Under the pieces are notes generated by a model. That model saw only the letters and a list, made by a program, of their open reading frames with translations, did not search any database and had not been told where the DNA came from. A stretch of 56,069 bases of DNA, from the NCBI GenBank assembly GCA_024400295.1, contig JAKSNA010000017.1, forward strand, positions 1 through 56,069, written 5' to 3'. Below, piece after piece: positions 30,546 to 40,369 of the stretch (positions are counted from its first letter, which is position 1; each line of letters starts with the position of its first letter). A program made the position numbers and the translations under genes. The DNA comes from Bacteroidales bacterium. Its GTDB lineage: Bacteria > Bacteroidota > Bacteroidia > Bacteroidales > F082.

Positions 30546-32819
30546 TTAGTCGATAACGGAGATTTTCTGTTTCATCGAGCCGTTTGCCGTCTCAATTCTG
30601 ATCATATAGATGCCGTTCCCGAACTGTTTCATGTCAATAACATGTTGGTTTTCAGCAATATTCTGCTCAAAAACTTTCTGTCCGACGACATTGAATACTG
30701 AGACATTGTCAATCAGCTCGGCTTCAATCACGATAACGCCGTTTGTCGGATTGGGATAGATTCGTGCGTTGATTGAGTTCTCTTCGACAGAAAGCACGTT
30801 GACCATGATAAAGTCTTTGTCATCAGATGTCAGGGCTGGCGTTGACTCGCAATATGAATTGTAAGCAGTCACCCGATAGTAGAATGTCCCGTTGCCGGAA
30901 GCGTCGAAATACTGGTGTTCGGTATTTTCAACTGTTGCAATTTCTTGATATTCAACTCCGTCATTGCTCCTATAGACTTTATATTTCTGCGGGTCGTATG
31001 TGCAATTCCATGAGATGAGTGCTCCGTTATGGCCGTCCTGATAGCTGTATTCGCCGGCGAGGTCGGTTGGCGACGTGCAGCCTTCGCAGTCATTGCTGCC
31101 GGTGTAGAGCGTGCCGTTAAGTCCTGACGAGGCACCAGAGTAGCTGTAAACTTCTTGGTTTGCCGAGTTCTTAAGTTTTATTGACAGCGTACTGATTGGT
31201 ATGTTCGGTTCAACCCATTTCAGAGAGAAGCCGCCTTCAGGCATCTGGAACTTCTGGCTCGATGGTGATGAGTTGGGATTTGTGAACTCTCCAATCACTG
31301 CGCCGTTGTCGGCTACGACCTGAACAGCACCTGAGTTCCAGCCCTGGAAGTCGCCGCATGTCAACGTGAATTTCCATGTGCAGTTAGGACCGTAAATCAC
31401 AGATACTGTCGTGATCTCACCCATGTAATTGTTGTTATATCCGCAAATTGAATATTCGTATGCGCCGAAGTCACTCACCTCATCTTCGTAAACCAACGTC
31501 TCACCCGGTGTGGGATTGTTGAAAGTCTTGACAACAAGATTGTTACGTTTCAATTCCATCTTTTCAATTGATGTCAGCGGGTCGCCCGACATTGATGTCG
31601 TAGGAACGGTGAATGTCACGGTACCGGTCTTTGTCATGACGTTTTCAATTGCGACTTCAACATTCTCAGCTGCAGGGACGAGAGCATTGTAGATGTAATC
31701 AGGAATCATGTTCACGATTACTCTCTGGTTGAGGTTGAAGGTGCCGTTCAATGTGTTCAACGCATCAATTGCGAAAAAGCCGTCGCACCAGCCGCTCCAG
31801 CCCCAGTTGAAGTGAAACTTGCGCTGTGCATCGTAGCCGTCGCAGTTGAATGCGTGACCCATCATCTGTTCGTCGTAGCCCGCATAAGCCGCAGGGAATC
31901 CGTGGTCGAACTGCTCAATCAGAATGTCTTCCCATGCTGTTTTCGTATATGACTCACGGGAGAGAATTTCCGTTGCGGAGCAATATTTGAAATATGTTTT
32001 CGCCGCATCCACGACCTTGTATGTCTGGGAGCCGCTGCCATTGTAATTGAAGTCCATATCGACCGACACGCCGCAGTGATACATGAGGAGTGCTATCGCC
32101 TGCGGGCTGCCGCTCGGGATGGTGTTCGGCATGTTGCTCCAGTTGTATGTCGTCTCGCCGAAGTTCGCCGACAACGTTCCGCCGACAGTGCTCGTGTTGT
32201 ACGAGTGTTCGCCGACACCCTGGTCGGGCCAGCTCCAGAACCTCATCACCTGACTCATTGACGTGGCGACACAGCCGGCGTAGCAGCGTCCGCCTGGACC
32301 GTAATTATGAGCAGGAGCATAATAGTTATAAGGATAATCCTGATTCCATTTTGTGGTGATAAGCGGATCTACGACATGGTCCATCCTTGTTCTCGAAGTG
32401 ATGCCTTCGGTGCGGAGAAGTTCCCATTGTTTGGCTATTTCCTCTTCCGCAACAAAATCATTTTCAATGGCATACTGAATCTCATCGCTGTAATGGCCAA
32501 GATAATAGACCAAACCGTCAGGAAGGTGATTCACATCGAAAGTGCTCTCTTCCGAATAGGCGAGGATAGGATAGGCGCGGTCATCGGCGGCGACAATCAC
32601 AAAACCGTTTTCATAGTTGAAAACATAAAGGCTCGGCACGCCGTTGTCGCCTGACACCGTGTAAACATGTTCAACGTCAGTGATGGACTTTGCAGATGCC
32701 ACATTGTTCTTCAAATAGCTCACTCCGAGTTTCTTCGCTGTCGCGACATCAACCGGAGCCGCAAACATCTGTCCTGCGAAAACAAGCAGGGCAACGACTG
32801 TCAGTAAAAATCTTCTCAT
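30546..32819 (-). CDS. C10 (streptopain-like) cysteine peptidase, T9SS cargo, copy 2
   Basis: 757 aa. Signal peptide 1-20 (MRRFLLTVVALLVFAGQMFA), propeptide, nucleophile Cys183 (YAGCVATSMSQ), His322 (GHAFNCDGYD), HFNWGWSGWCDGFF, then beta domains with one fibronectin-III-like repeat, and a T9SS type A sorting domain (ARIYPNPTNGVIVIEA ... GIYMIRIETANG). It starts 11 bp after the stop of copy 3, so the two form an operon. Differs from copies 1 and 3 in a shorter accessory region. Confidence 0.9.
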   Translation of the reverse strand: MRRFLLTVVALLVFAGQMFAAPVDVATAKKLGVSYLKNNVASAKSITDVEHVYTVSGDNGVPSLYVFNYENGFVIVAADDRAYPILAYSEESTFDVNHLPDGLVYYLGHYSDEIQYAIENDFVAEEEIAKQWELLRTEGITSRTRMDHVVDPLITTKWNQDYPYNYYAPAHNYGPGGRCYAGCVATSMSQVMRFWSWPDQGVGEHSYNTSTVGGTLSANFGETTYNWSNMPNTIPSGSPQAIALLMYHCGVSVDMDFNYNGSGSQTYKVVDAAKTYFKYCSATEILSRESYTKTAWEDILIEQFDHGFPAAYAGYDEQMMGHAFNCDGYDAQRKFHFNWGWSGWCDGFFAIDALNTLNGTFNLNQRVIVNMIPDYIYNALVPAAENVEVAIENVMTKTGTVTFTVPTTSMSGDPLTSIEKMELKRNNLVVKTFNNPTPGETLVYEDEVSDFGAYEYSICGYNNNYMGEITTVSVIYGPNCTWKFTLTCGDFQGWNSGAVQVVADNGAVIGEFTNPNSSPSSQKFQMPEGGFSLKWVEPNIPISTLSIKLKNSANQEVYSYSGASSGLNGTLYTGSNDCEGCTSPTDLAGEYSYQDGHNGALISWNCTYDPQKYKVYRSNDGVEYQEIATVENTEHQYFDASGNGTFYYRVTAYNSYCESTPALTSDDKDFIMVNVLSVEENSINARIYPNPTNGVIVIEAELIDNVSVFNVVGQKVFEQNIAENQHVIDMKQFGNGIYMIRIETANGSMKQKISVID

Positions 32820-32830
32820 TTTTTTAGTGT

Positions 32831-34882
32831 TTAGTTATTGTTTATTATTATTTTCTTGGAAATTAAGCCATTAGCAGTTTCTACCGAAATAAGATACACT
32901 CCGTTGGCAAAACGTTCCGTATCAAGTGTGATCTCATCTTCCTTGACAGAAACATTCATAACTTCCTGTCCCACAATGTCATAAACCTTGACGTTATTCA
33001 TTCCCTTGGCGGAAATCGTCATTTGATTTCTGACAGGATTCGGGAAGACATTAAGAACGGTTGAGCCATGCTGAATCTCTCCGACAGACGTCGTGTCGTG
33101 GCACATATTCGTGTAGTCGAACAGACGTCCTGCAATCAGCGAGTCGGGCGATGAGAACAGCAGCTCGTCGTCAGCGTTATATATACTAAAGGAGATTTCG
33201 TCTTCGGTGTAATAGTCTCCGCTGAACCATGCCTTGTTCCAGATGAAAGTGAGGTCGCCCTGGAGCATCGGGACGACACGCGTCTCCGAAGAGCCTTCCT
33301 CCAACGTTATCTTCGCGATGCGCACGCCGTCTCTCGCTATCGAGACCGAGCCGCCTTTCCAGCCGTCGCCGCCTTCATCGTTCAACTCGAAAACAAGGTC
33401 ACATTTCGGCCCGACCATGATTCTCTGATAGACAGGGATGCTGTAACCGTATTGATTATGAATCAAGATTGAATACTCATAATTTCCGTCTTCTTCAAGT
33501 TCATCAACATAACTCATTGACTCACCAGCTGTTGTATTTGTAAAACAAGCCACGGTCTCGAAGTTTCTCCTGACAATGACGCTGTCGATTCCGGTCAACC
33601 CGCCACCTCCGATATTCGTCGTCGGGTTGGTCCAGTTGATGCTGACAGACATATCACCTTTGGCATAAAGTTCATTTTCAACGGCTTCCACGTCAACGGC
33701 TTTTGCGGGACGCTGGTAATATTCATCGTCAACAGGATAGAAACCCTGAACTACGGAGTTGTAAGTGTTGAAAGCATATTTTGTTGTGTTGAGTGCGCCC
33801 ATCGCGCACCAGGCGTTGTCTTTTCCGTCCCAGCCCCAGTTGAAATGGAAGAAGTCGTTTTCATCGTAGCCGTCGCAGACGAAGGCATGACCGCCACTGC
33901 CACCATCGTCCTGACCTGAATAATACAATGGGCGTCCGAGGTCGAGTTCACTCTTGAGCATATCGCTGAAGTCATCTTTCCAGTACCAGTCTTTGTAAAG
34001 GACTTCCGCATCCGGGTTGTAGCCGAAATAGCTGCCGATTACATTCGGCACGTCCTCAGAATAGGCGCCGCTGCCGTCGGGGCCGTACATCATCTCCACG
34101 CCGATACCGCAGTGCCATTGCAGCTGGGCGATGTAGAAAATATCCTCTTCGGTGCTTGTCGAGTCGAGTTGCATGGGCATACGCTCGAAGTTGTAGAAGG
34201 TCTCGCCGAAATTCGCGGTCTGAGTCGGGTAATAAGGATATCCCCAACCGCCAGGCGTATATGAATGAGAGCCGGTGCCTTGCACGGGATGGTTGAAATA
34301 TTTCATCACCTGTGCCATCGCCGTGGCGACGCAGCCGGCATAGACGTGTCCGCCGTTGCCGCCGTCGTCTTCCGGGCAGAGTGCGTTGTACGGGTAATTC
34401 TGATTCCATAACGTCTCAAGCAGGATCGGCACGGTGCGCGTATTGCGGACAGCCTTCACGCGTCCGGTCTTTTCGACACGCGTCCATTCTTCGGCGATGT
34501 CGGAAAGACGCTCAACGTTGTTCTCTCTAATATATTGAATCTCATCGGTATAGCTCTTGACAGTAAGATTAAATGCCGGGGCGATGTTGTCCGCACTGAA
34601 CGTCCCCTCCGTTGAATAAGCGAGGATCGGCTTCACGCGGTCTTCAGCGGAGACGGCGACAAAGCCAGCTCCGCCGACGTTGAAGATATATATATAAGGT
34701 GTACCTTCAGCGTCTGAATAAGTGTAAACAAGTTCCGAAGAAACGCTTCGATTTCTGAACGAAGTGCTTTCCTTCATGAATTTCTCGCCGATGCGCTGTG
34801 CCTTCCTTGTATCAATGTTTCCGGCGTAAAGTGTTGAGAATGTAAATATTGCAATTATTGCGAATAATAAAACCCTTTTCAT
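32831..34882 (-). CDS. C10 (streptopain-like) cysteine peptidase, T9SS cargo, copy 3
   Basis: 683 aa. Signal peptide 1-20, propeptide, Cys184 (YAGCVATAMAQ), His332 (GHAFVCDGYDEN), HFNWGWDGKDNAW, one beta-sandwich region, and a T9SS type A sorting domain (LNVFPNPVRNQMTISA ... NGVYLISVETANG). First gene of the two-peptidase operon. The upstream AT-rich segment has TATAATTTTA, only near the -7 consensus. Substrate unknown. Confidence 0.9.
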   Translation of the reverse strand: MKRVLLFAIIAIFTFSTLYAGNIDTRKAQRIGEKFMKESTSFRNRSVSSELVYTYSDAEGTPYIYIFNVGGAGFVAVSAEDRVKPILAYSTEGTFSADNIAPAFNLTVKSYTDEIQYIRENNVERLSDIAEEWTRVEKTGRVKAVRNTRTVPILLETLWNQNYPYNALCPEDDGGNGGHVYAGCVATAMAQVMKYFNHPVQGTGSHSYTPGGWGYPYYPTQTANFGETFYNFERMPMQLDSTSTEEDIFYIAQLQWHCGIGVEMMYGPDGSGAYSEDVPNVIGSYFGYNPDAEVLYKDWYWKDDFSDMLKSELDLGRPLYYSGQDDGGSGGHAFVCDGYDENDFFHFNWGWDGKDNAWCAMGALNTTKYAFNTYNSVVQGFYPVDDEYYQRPAKAVDVEAVENELYAKGDMSVSINWTNPTTNIGGGGLTGIDSVIVRRNFETVACFTNTTAGESMSYVDELEEDGNYEYSILIHNQYGYSIPVYQRIMVGPKCDLVFELNDEGGDGWKGGSVSIARDGVRIAKITLEEGSSETRVVPMLQGDLTFIWNKAWFSGDYYTEDEISFSIYNADDELLFSSPDSLIAGRLFDYTNMCHDTTSVGEIQHGSTVLNVFPNPVRNQMTISAKGMNNVKVYDIVGQEVMNVSVKEDEITLDTERFANGVYLISVETANGLISKKIIINNN

Positions 34883-34943
34883 TTTTTATAAATATTTTAA
34901 CGCGTAAAATTATAAAAAAAATCCACACAAGGCGTTTTTTTTG

Positions 34944-34951
34944 TATTTTTG
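34944..34951 (+). promoter_or_regulatory. -7 box of the 157-aa hypothetical gene
   Basis: TATTTTTG 24 bp upstream of a GTG start candidate at 34975. Confidence 0.55.
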
Positions 34952-34974
34952 CGTTTCAAAAAAATAATTTTACC

Positions 34975-35445
34975 GTGGATCACAAGTTTTACGATTTTTA
35001 CATGCGTTTTCCGAGCAAGGCTGACGCGCTGAAAGCAGAGGATTTTTATTACGAGACACATCGCCCGCGCATCGGCGGCAAGTTTAAGATCAACGACAAC
35101 GGTGTGTGTTCGCTCTCGTTGCAGGACGAGTGCGAGCTTATCACCGACCTCTATCAGTTCGGGATGCGGCGTTTCATCGTGACCGACAACTTCCACGGCG
35201 TGCGCAAGGAACACGGCAAGGACATCTTCGACTTCTTCACCGACAGCGACCGTTACTTCCATTGGGACATGACACCCGACATCTTCGAGAAACTCAACGA
35301 CTTCTTAATGAACGAGATACAGAAGGACGGCTACGAACACGCGGAGGGCACGCACGCGCCTTTCATCCAGAGGACCTTGGACGAGATGGGCATCGACGAC
35401 CTGTTCAACATGCTCAACGTTGACGCGCCGGGATTGGATATTTAA
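34975..35445 (+). CDS. Conserved-looking hypothetical cytoplasmic protein
   Basis: 156-157 aa. Either GTG at 34975 (VDHKFYDFYMRFPSK) or ATG at 35002 (MRFPSKADALKAEDFYYETH) may start it; the promoter box at 34944 fits both. No signal or membrane segment; many Asp/Glu/Phe/Tyr residues (KDIFDFFTDSDRYFHWDMTPD). Divergent from the C10 peptidase operon, 92 bp apart. I do not recognise the family. High codon third-position GC supports a real gene. Confidence 0.65.
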   Translation: MDHKFYDFYMRFPSKADALKAEDFYYETHRPRIGGKFKINDNGVCSLSLQDECELITDLYQFGMRRFIVTDNFHGVRKEHGKDIFDFFTDSDRYFHWDMTPDIFEKLNDFLMNEIQKDGYEHAEGTHAPFIQRTLDEMGIDDLFNMLNVDAPGLDI

Positions 35446-35490
35446 AGAGGCAGCATAACGCATCAGCTGTCATTCACATTCAAAAGAAAA

Positions 35491-35544
35491 ATGAGAAAGA
35501 TCATTGAAAAATATATCAACGAAGAACAATTGAAAAACTGCTGA
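35491..35544 (+). pseudogene. Start of a gene truncated by an IS30 end
   Basis: ATG at 35491 begins a 17-codon frame (MRKIIEKYINEEQLKNC) that stops where the IS30 end begins at 35540. The preceding bases (cataacgcatcagctgtcat) resemble those after the YhcG gene at 56014. It may be the 5' end of a gene lost by the IS event. Confidence 0.3.
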
Positions 35545-35580
35545 ATTCAAGTAATAAATGCAACTTTTTGATTAATATTT
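35540..35580 (+). mobile_element. Solo IS30 end
   Basis: 41 bp identical to the left end of the IS30 copy at 54127-54167 (starts gctgaattcaagtaataaat). No transposase follows, so it is a deletion remnant. Confidence 0.8.
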
Positions 35581-35652
35581 CCAGTTTGCAAAACAATTTG
35601 CTGAAAGCAATCGGTTTTATTCGGTAATGTCGCCGGCTTACCTATCGTTTAC

Positions 35653-35795
35653 AATATCTTCACCGCTATCGCCACGCAAGCCTCGGCATCTGCCAAGGCG
35701 TGAACTTTGCAAACCCAAACTATATTTCAAGTGCAAAAGTAAGTATATGACACAAGAGCCAAAGGACTATTGTCGCGCCAGCCAGTCCAACGTAT
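35653..35795 (-). pseudogene. Fused 3' tails of a DUF4143 ATPase and a DnaQ-like exonuclease
   Basis: On the minus strand the segment first reads TLDWLARQ-stop (ATPase tail, compare ALDWLAQQ at 41.85 kb) and then HALADAEACVAIAVKIL-stop (exonuclease tail, compare the intact gene at 44712). About 140 bp resembles 41731-41870 at roughly four of five positions. Neither gene is complete here. Confidence 0.75.
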
Positions 35796-36488
35796 GTTTC
35801 CACTTTCAGCGGGAAGTCCGGTAGCCTCCATCATCTCTGCCATCGGGTATAACTTCTGAGACTTCACACCGGTGAGCCTGATGATATGGTCTTCAAGCAA
35901 TCCTGTCGAAGTGTCAACGTTGAAGTTGGTGGAGACAATCTCACACTTCATGTTGTCCTTTGCCCGAAGCATGAAAATACCACCTTCTGCGTCTATCCGA
36001 GCGAGAGCCTCGAAGTCGACATAAGCTTTGTCCATCGTGTAGATTGCATTGGGGACAATCTCAAGCAGATCCATCGCGTTGCTGTCGTGATAGCGCCCGT
36101 CGGTGATATGAATGAAGACTGGTATGCTTCCTCGTAAGTCTATGAGTGTGTGCATCTTGACCCCACCTTTGCTATACTTGCCCAAGGCCCATTCCATCAG
36201 TTTCACACTGCACGACATCGTGGTTGAATCAAATGCATATAGCTCGTGGTCCTGTGGCACAATATAGTCAATGTATGTCTTGGCGTCCTTGTTCTGGCCG
36301 ATGCAAAGACAGATGTCTCTCAATGATTCACAGGGGGTTAGCTGCCCGAACAGCATATACTGCAATTGGTTTGTGCAATTGAACTCTCTGACTCTATAAT
36401 CTCCTTTGAACTTCTCTACGAGGCGGAGGAAGATTTGGCGCGGGATGAAGCTGGTGACTTGAGTGAGGATGTACTTTCCTTCGTTCAT
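35727..36488 (-). pseudogene. IS4-family transposase, truncated and internally deleted
   Basis: 253 codons. The N-terminus (MNEGKYILTQVTSFIPRQIF, QLQYMLFGQLTPCESLRDI) is the DUF4372 domain of IS4-family transposases. A jump after GQNKD omits about 50 residues; the first catalytic Asp is in YAFDSTTMS and the second near IYTMDKAYVDF. The C-terminal part with the YREK block is missing: the frame runs into the ATPase/exonuclease tail at about 35800. A TAATTTTG promoter box lies at 36509-36516. Not expected to transpose. Confidence 0.8.
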
Positions 36489-36616
36489 AACCGGTGGAAT
36501 TAGCCCGCAAAATTACGAACTCATTTCAAATCGAAGTTGTCAAAGAACTGTTATAATATATTGTTTTTTAATGTTTTACAGCCGCAGATGCGTCGGTTAA
36601 CGCATCACTAGTAATC

Positions 36617-37105
36617 ATGAAAATTGATTTGTTGATAAAAGTGGCTGTAGTTCAAATTCTGCTGTCGTGTTTTGTGATATATCAAGCGCAAAATGCTAAT
36701 ATTCAAGGTGTTATACTTGATGAACATGATAAGCCGATAGAAAATGTCGGGATTTACATTATGGACTCAACCATAGTCGCCTTAACAAATGGGAACGGCC
36801 ATTTCACGCTTTATAATTTGAAATCCGGTGACACTATTTATGCAAGTCATTTAGCCTACGATAATGTAATTCATATTATTGACAATCAAGATGTTGATGA
36901 TAAAATTGTCATAAAGATGCAGCTTTCACAAATGTTGTTGCCTGAAATCGAAATTGCCGGCAATGCCCCGCATGTGGCTTACGACAACAAGGTCGTTTCG
37001 GTCAAGGATTTTGAAATCAACAAAAGAAGTATTTATCTAATTGCGCAACGTCGTCGCAATGTCGCGCTTCTAAGTCTTTTTCACTTTTTCGAGTCTTTGA
37101 TGTAG
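36617..37105 (+). pseudogene. Truncated carboxypeptidase-regulatory-domain exported protein
   Basis: 162 codons: a signal-like N-terminus (LLIKVAVVQILLSCFVIYQAQ) and a CarboxypepD_reg-like beta domain (IQGVILDEHDKPIENVGIYI ... GHFTLYNLKSGDTIY). Shortly after VVSVKDFEINKRSIYLIA the frame ends in an unrelated basic tail. The 467-aa protein at 50927-52330 has the same layout and continues with a propeller at this point (VVDYNVGKYGIFLI), so this copy is probably cut short. Confidence 0.6.
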
Positions 37106-37154
37106 ATGCATCTATTCCTCAAAAATTTGTAAAGTGAAAAGCGAAAATGTCATG

Positions 37155-37430
37155 TCAGAATACCGTCCTTAATTTGTTCTCCGAATCGTGTATTACATTC
37201 GTGAAATCTTTCCACGATTGCGCCGATTGCGGCACATAAAACGGAATGACCGACAATGTCCCTTCATAACCTTTTAGTCTGAACTTCTGGGGCTTTGATT
37301 GTTGCTCAAAAGGATAAATATAGCCGCCGTTTTGTGCACGTTTACAATACATATAGGTCACCACCTGATACAAATCTTCGCGACTAACTCCCCAATCGGA
37401 TAATCCGCTGTTTTCTGTCCGTTTTCTTTT
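37155..37430 (-). pseudogene. 3' remnant of an McrC-type restriction subunit
   Basis: The frame reads SDWGVSREDLYQVVTYMYCK, then GGYIYPFEQQ and a final LKGYEGTLSVIPFYV ... DFTNVIHDSE. DLYQ followed by an aromatic strand and YP is the end of the McrC/LlaJI-type PD-(D/E)XK subunit. No McrB or upstream McrC sequence is present, so this is a leftover of a lost 5-methylcytosine-dependent restriction system. Confidence 0.65.
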
Positions 37431-37506
37431 TCTTTCTAAAGTCGTTCAAATTGCCCGAAAATACACAAATGATTATTTGATTATCAATGAGTTTTATTTA
37501 AATTGT

Positions 37507-39336
37507 CTATACGGCAATTTGTTCTTGTATCTTCTCCATCGTAGTATCGGTAAATGTCCTCCAGATTTCGAGTTTCACCTTTTTGTAGTCATCGAAAAGC
37601 TGGCCGACACGTTCTATTTCGAATACCAGCCGAAGGTCGTTCTTATCCTCATTCTCCTGGCCTTCCTTGCGATAGCCAAGGCGAGCAATCTTGATGTAAT
37701 AGAGATCACGGATGCCTTTGCCAGAGAGGTAAGGCATGAAGTAGTAAAGTTTGTTGAGTGCCACGGTTGTCGGGAACTTTTTGCCTGTATAGTAAATCTT
37801 TGCAGAGCCATCGAGATACTGCTCCCAATTGTCCTTCTTGACGTTGCAGATAAGGAGGTTCTTGGCGAGATCAACATTCAACGGCTTCTTCTTGGACGTT
37901 TTGCCGTACTCAATCTCCGGATCCTCACGCACGATGAAGTTCTGGGCGATTGGCTCAAGTTCATACTGGTCGAAGAGGTCGAGGAAGTTGAGCTGTGTAC
38001 AGACGGCTTCAACCTTTGATGTTTGCGTTTTATTGTCTTTTACTTCCACCAAATGAGATTGCTTGTGCATTATCTCACGAACAGCAGCCGTACAATCTTG
38101 TGTCTCGGACGGGTGCTCCGTTTGAATATCATTAAACAAGCGAATCAACGAGCGTCCTATTGCCCAAGCAAGGTTGACAGGTACGGCATTACCGATTTGT
38201 TTGTACTTGGAAGTCATCGTTCCTTGAAAGTTCCAATAGTCGGGGAACGTCTGGATGCGAGCATACTCGCGGATGGTAAGTGGACGTGTTTTGAGCGGAT
38301 GACAACGTTCTGTCTGCTTTTGTGCAGGAGCGCAAGTGAGGGTGAGCGATGGTTCGTCAAGCGACAAGCGACGAGCCATACCTGTTTTACCACCGCCAAG
38401 CAGCCAACTGCCACCCATGTATTCACGTGCTACATCTTCGGGAAGGTCGCGCCAGTCGCCACCTTGAGGTACAAGTTCCAGTACTCGCTGCTTCTTCTCT
38501 GGGTACTTTACACCTTCTGATTTTGGTACATCTGTATCAAAGATGACACTCTTGTAAAGTGCATCACGTAGGGTGAGCACGCGTTCGTATGGCGAAGGCC
38601 AATGGAACTGTACTCGCTTGGCAATGTCGTTGCGAATTGCAATCAAGATTAGTCGTTCACGCTTCTGTGGTACTTGATACATAATCGCTTTCAGCACGCG
38701 AGGTTCAACCAGAGTGTAGCCAAGTTCTTTAATGACATTGCAAATGGTATCGAAGGTTTTACCGTCTTCGTGAGAAGTCAAGCCCTTAACGTTTTCACCC
38801 ATAAACACCTTCGGGCGAATCTCTGTTACTGCACGTGCCAGTTCGAAGAACAATGTGCCACGAGTATCATTGAAACCTCCCTGTTTGCCAGCGTACGAAA
38901 ATGCCTGGCAAGGGAAACCGCCCGAGAGGAAGTCAACCTTGTCGCGAAGAGGGGTGAAATCAATGTGTCGAACATCACCCTCTATAACATTCCAATCAGG
39001 ACGATTTGTGCGAAGCGTCTTACAAGCGGAAGTGTCAAACTCGTTTAAGAGAACGTGATGGAAACCAGCAAGAGACATGCCAAGTGCCAATCCTCCACCA
39101 CCGGCAAAAAGCTCGACAGAGGTGTACTGACGAAGTGGTTCAACATGAGATTCCTCATCCCATTTGCCATTTATCATTTCGCTAACTTCTGGAATTTCCG
39201 TCAGTTCATCCATATCAAAGCCTCTTACTCCATTGACAATGTAAGAAGGGTACACTCCACTCTCTGCCCATTTCTGAACCGTTGAATTTGAGGTACCTAT
39301 CAAAGCCGCAAAATTATTTTCAGAAACAAATCTCAT
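37507..39336 (-). CDS. DNA cytosine-5 methyltransferase with HTH N-terminus
   Basis: 609 aa. An N-terminal excisionase-like helix-turn-helix (FAALIGTSNSTVQKWAESG) is followed by the C5-MTase core: motif I VELFAGGGGLALGM, IV GGFPCQAFSYAGKQGG with catalytic Cys, VI GENVKGL, VIII QKRERLILIA, X GNAVPVNLAWAIG. About 200 extra C-terminal residues (ICNVKKDNWEQYLDG ... YYTGKKFP) are not in short Dcm enzymes. It starts 3 bp after the restriction gene. The HTH may let it control its own operon; that is inference. Confidence 0.9.
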   Translation of the reverse strand: MRFVSENNFAALIGTSNSTVQKWAESGVYPSYIVNGVRGFDMDELTEIPEVSEMINGKWDEESHVEPLRQYTSVELFAGGGGLALGMSLAGFHHVLLNEFDTSACKTLRTNRPDWNVIEGDVRHIDFTPLRDKVDFLSGGFPCQAFSYAGKQGGFNDTRGTLFFELARAVTEIRPKVFMGENVKGLTSHEDGKTFDTICNVIKELGYTLVEPRVLKAIMYQVPQKRERLILIAIRNDIAKRVQFHWPSPYERVLTLRDALYKSVIFDTDVPKSEGVKYPEKKQRVLELVPQGGDWRDLPEDVAREYMGGSWLLGGGKTGMARRLSLDEPSLTLTCAPAQKQTERCHPLKTRPLTIREYARIQTFPDYWNFQGTMTSKYKQIGNAVPVNLAWAIGRSLIRLFNDIQTEHPSETQDCTAAVREIMHKQSHLVEVKDNKTQTSKVEAVCTQLNFLDLFDQYELEPIAQNFIVREDPEIEYGKTSKKKPLNVDLAKNLLICNVKKDNWEQYLDGSAKIYYTGKKFPTTVALNKLYYFMPYLSGKGIRDLYYIKIARLGYRKEGQENEDKNDLRLVFEIERVGQLFDDYKKVKLEIWRTFTDTTMEKIQEQIAV

Positions 39337-39338
39337 TG

Positions 39339-40055
39339 TTACAAACCACCTTTATCGATTATCTCTTGGGCAATCTCGTCAACCTTCTGTAGAATGAGGT
39401 GACTGCCATCTATGCCATCTTCCTCTACGACTTCTCCGAATGCCTTAGCCAAACGATTATAGAACTCTTTATCACCGGTCAATCTTTCCCAGAAGTCAGC
39501 ACCGCATAACACAGGATAATGAGCATCAATGGCTTTGTAATTTGCTGACAGGTTTTCATGTTCGCCATACAGAACACCAACAATCAGGTCGTCGAACTGT
39601 AATCCCATTCTGTCAAGTCTTGACTTGTTCATCAAATACTTGAAATGTCCGAGGATGGTTGCAATGTCCTCCTTGTTGATGGTTTGTGGACCAGCCTTAC
39701 ATTGGCAATACTTACGTCTGCCATCGATAGCATCAACGAACTCAATATCAATACCCTCAATTCCCGATGCTCCACCTGTAATCTCTTCAAGGCTTGAAAT
39801 GAATACTTGAATATTCTGTCCAAAACTTGTGTTCAAACTGGTACCGAGAATACGTGGATAAACAAGAGCCTTTGCAAGCGAACGTGGTTCAGTATCACCA
39901 CAAAGGAATGCAGCAAGGTAATTGATGAGGAACGGATTGATGTTGAATGACGAAAGCTTCAACTTCTGTAGGTTCTTCAAATGATTTGGTATAATGGTTG
40001 TGCGGAAATATTCTTTTCCACTCTCGATGATGGCTTGTTTTTGTTGTTCAGTCAT
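39339..40055 (-). CDS. PmeII-like type II restriction endonuclease
   Basis: 238 aa. LSSFNINPFLINYLAAFLCGD, KALVYPRILGTSLNTSFG and GIDIEFVDAIDGRRKYCQCKAGPQTINKED match the PmeII family as I remember it; the last segment contains the D-x(n)-Q/ExK catalytic core (IEFVD ... CQCKAG). First gene of a two-gene restriction-modification operon with the C5 methyltransferase. A TAATTTTG box lies at 40175-40182. Recognition sequence unknown. Confidence 0.8.
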   Translation of the reverse strand: MTEQQKQAIIESGKEYFRTTIIPNHLKNLQKLKLSSFNINPFLINYLAAFLCGDTEPRSLAKALVYPRILGTSLNTSFGQNIQVFISSLEEITGGASGIEGIDIEFVDAIDGRRKYCQCKAGPQTINKEDIATILGHFKYLMNKSRLDRMGLQFDDLIVGVLYGEHENLSANYKAIDAHYPVLCGADFWERLTGDKEFYNRLAKAFGEVVEEDGIDGSHLILQKVDEIAQEIIDKGGL

Positions 40056-40369
40056 AATAAGTTATTTGTTTTGTCTCACAAAGTGTTAAGAGAACTTCTA
40101 TTTTTACTCATTTCACACCGTTCTTTTGAATTTTGTGAGATCCGTTAAACAAAATCCAAAAGGGAACAGTGTTGCAAAATTACATATTATTTTATCATGT
40201 CCAATATTTTAGTGAGATTTTATTAAAAATCAGGTGGCGATTTTAATAATATTCAACATGCCATACAAATCAATTCTTCCGCAGAGTCCTTTAACGAAAG
40301 TCGGTGGGGAAATGCGAACTGCAAAAATACATTATATTCCTGTCTTTTTTCACATTTTTATGCTAAAAA
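40056..40369. promoter_or_regulatory. Promoter region of the restriction-modification operon
   Basis: About 310 bp without a gene. It contains minus-strand boxes TAATTTTG (40175-40182) and TATTTTTG near 40322, both directed toward the restriction gene. No clear palindrome for a controller protein was seen. Confidence 0.5.
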
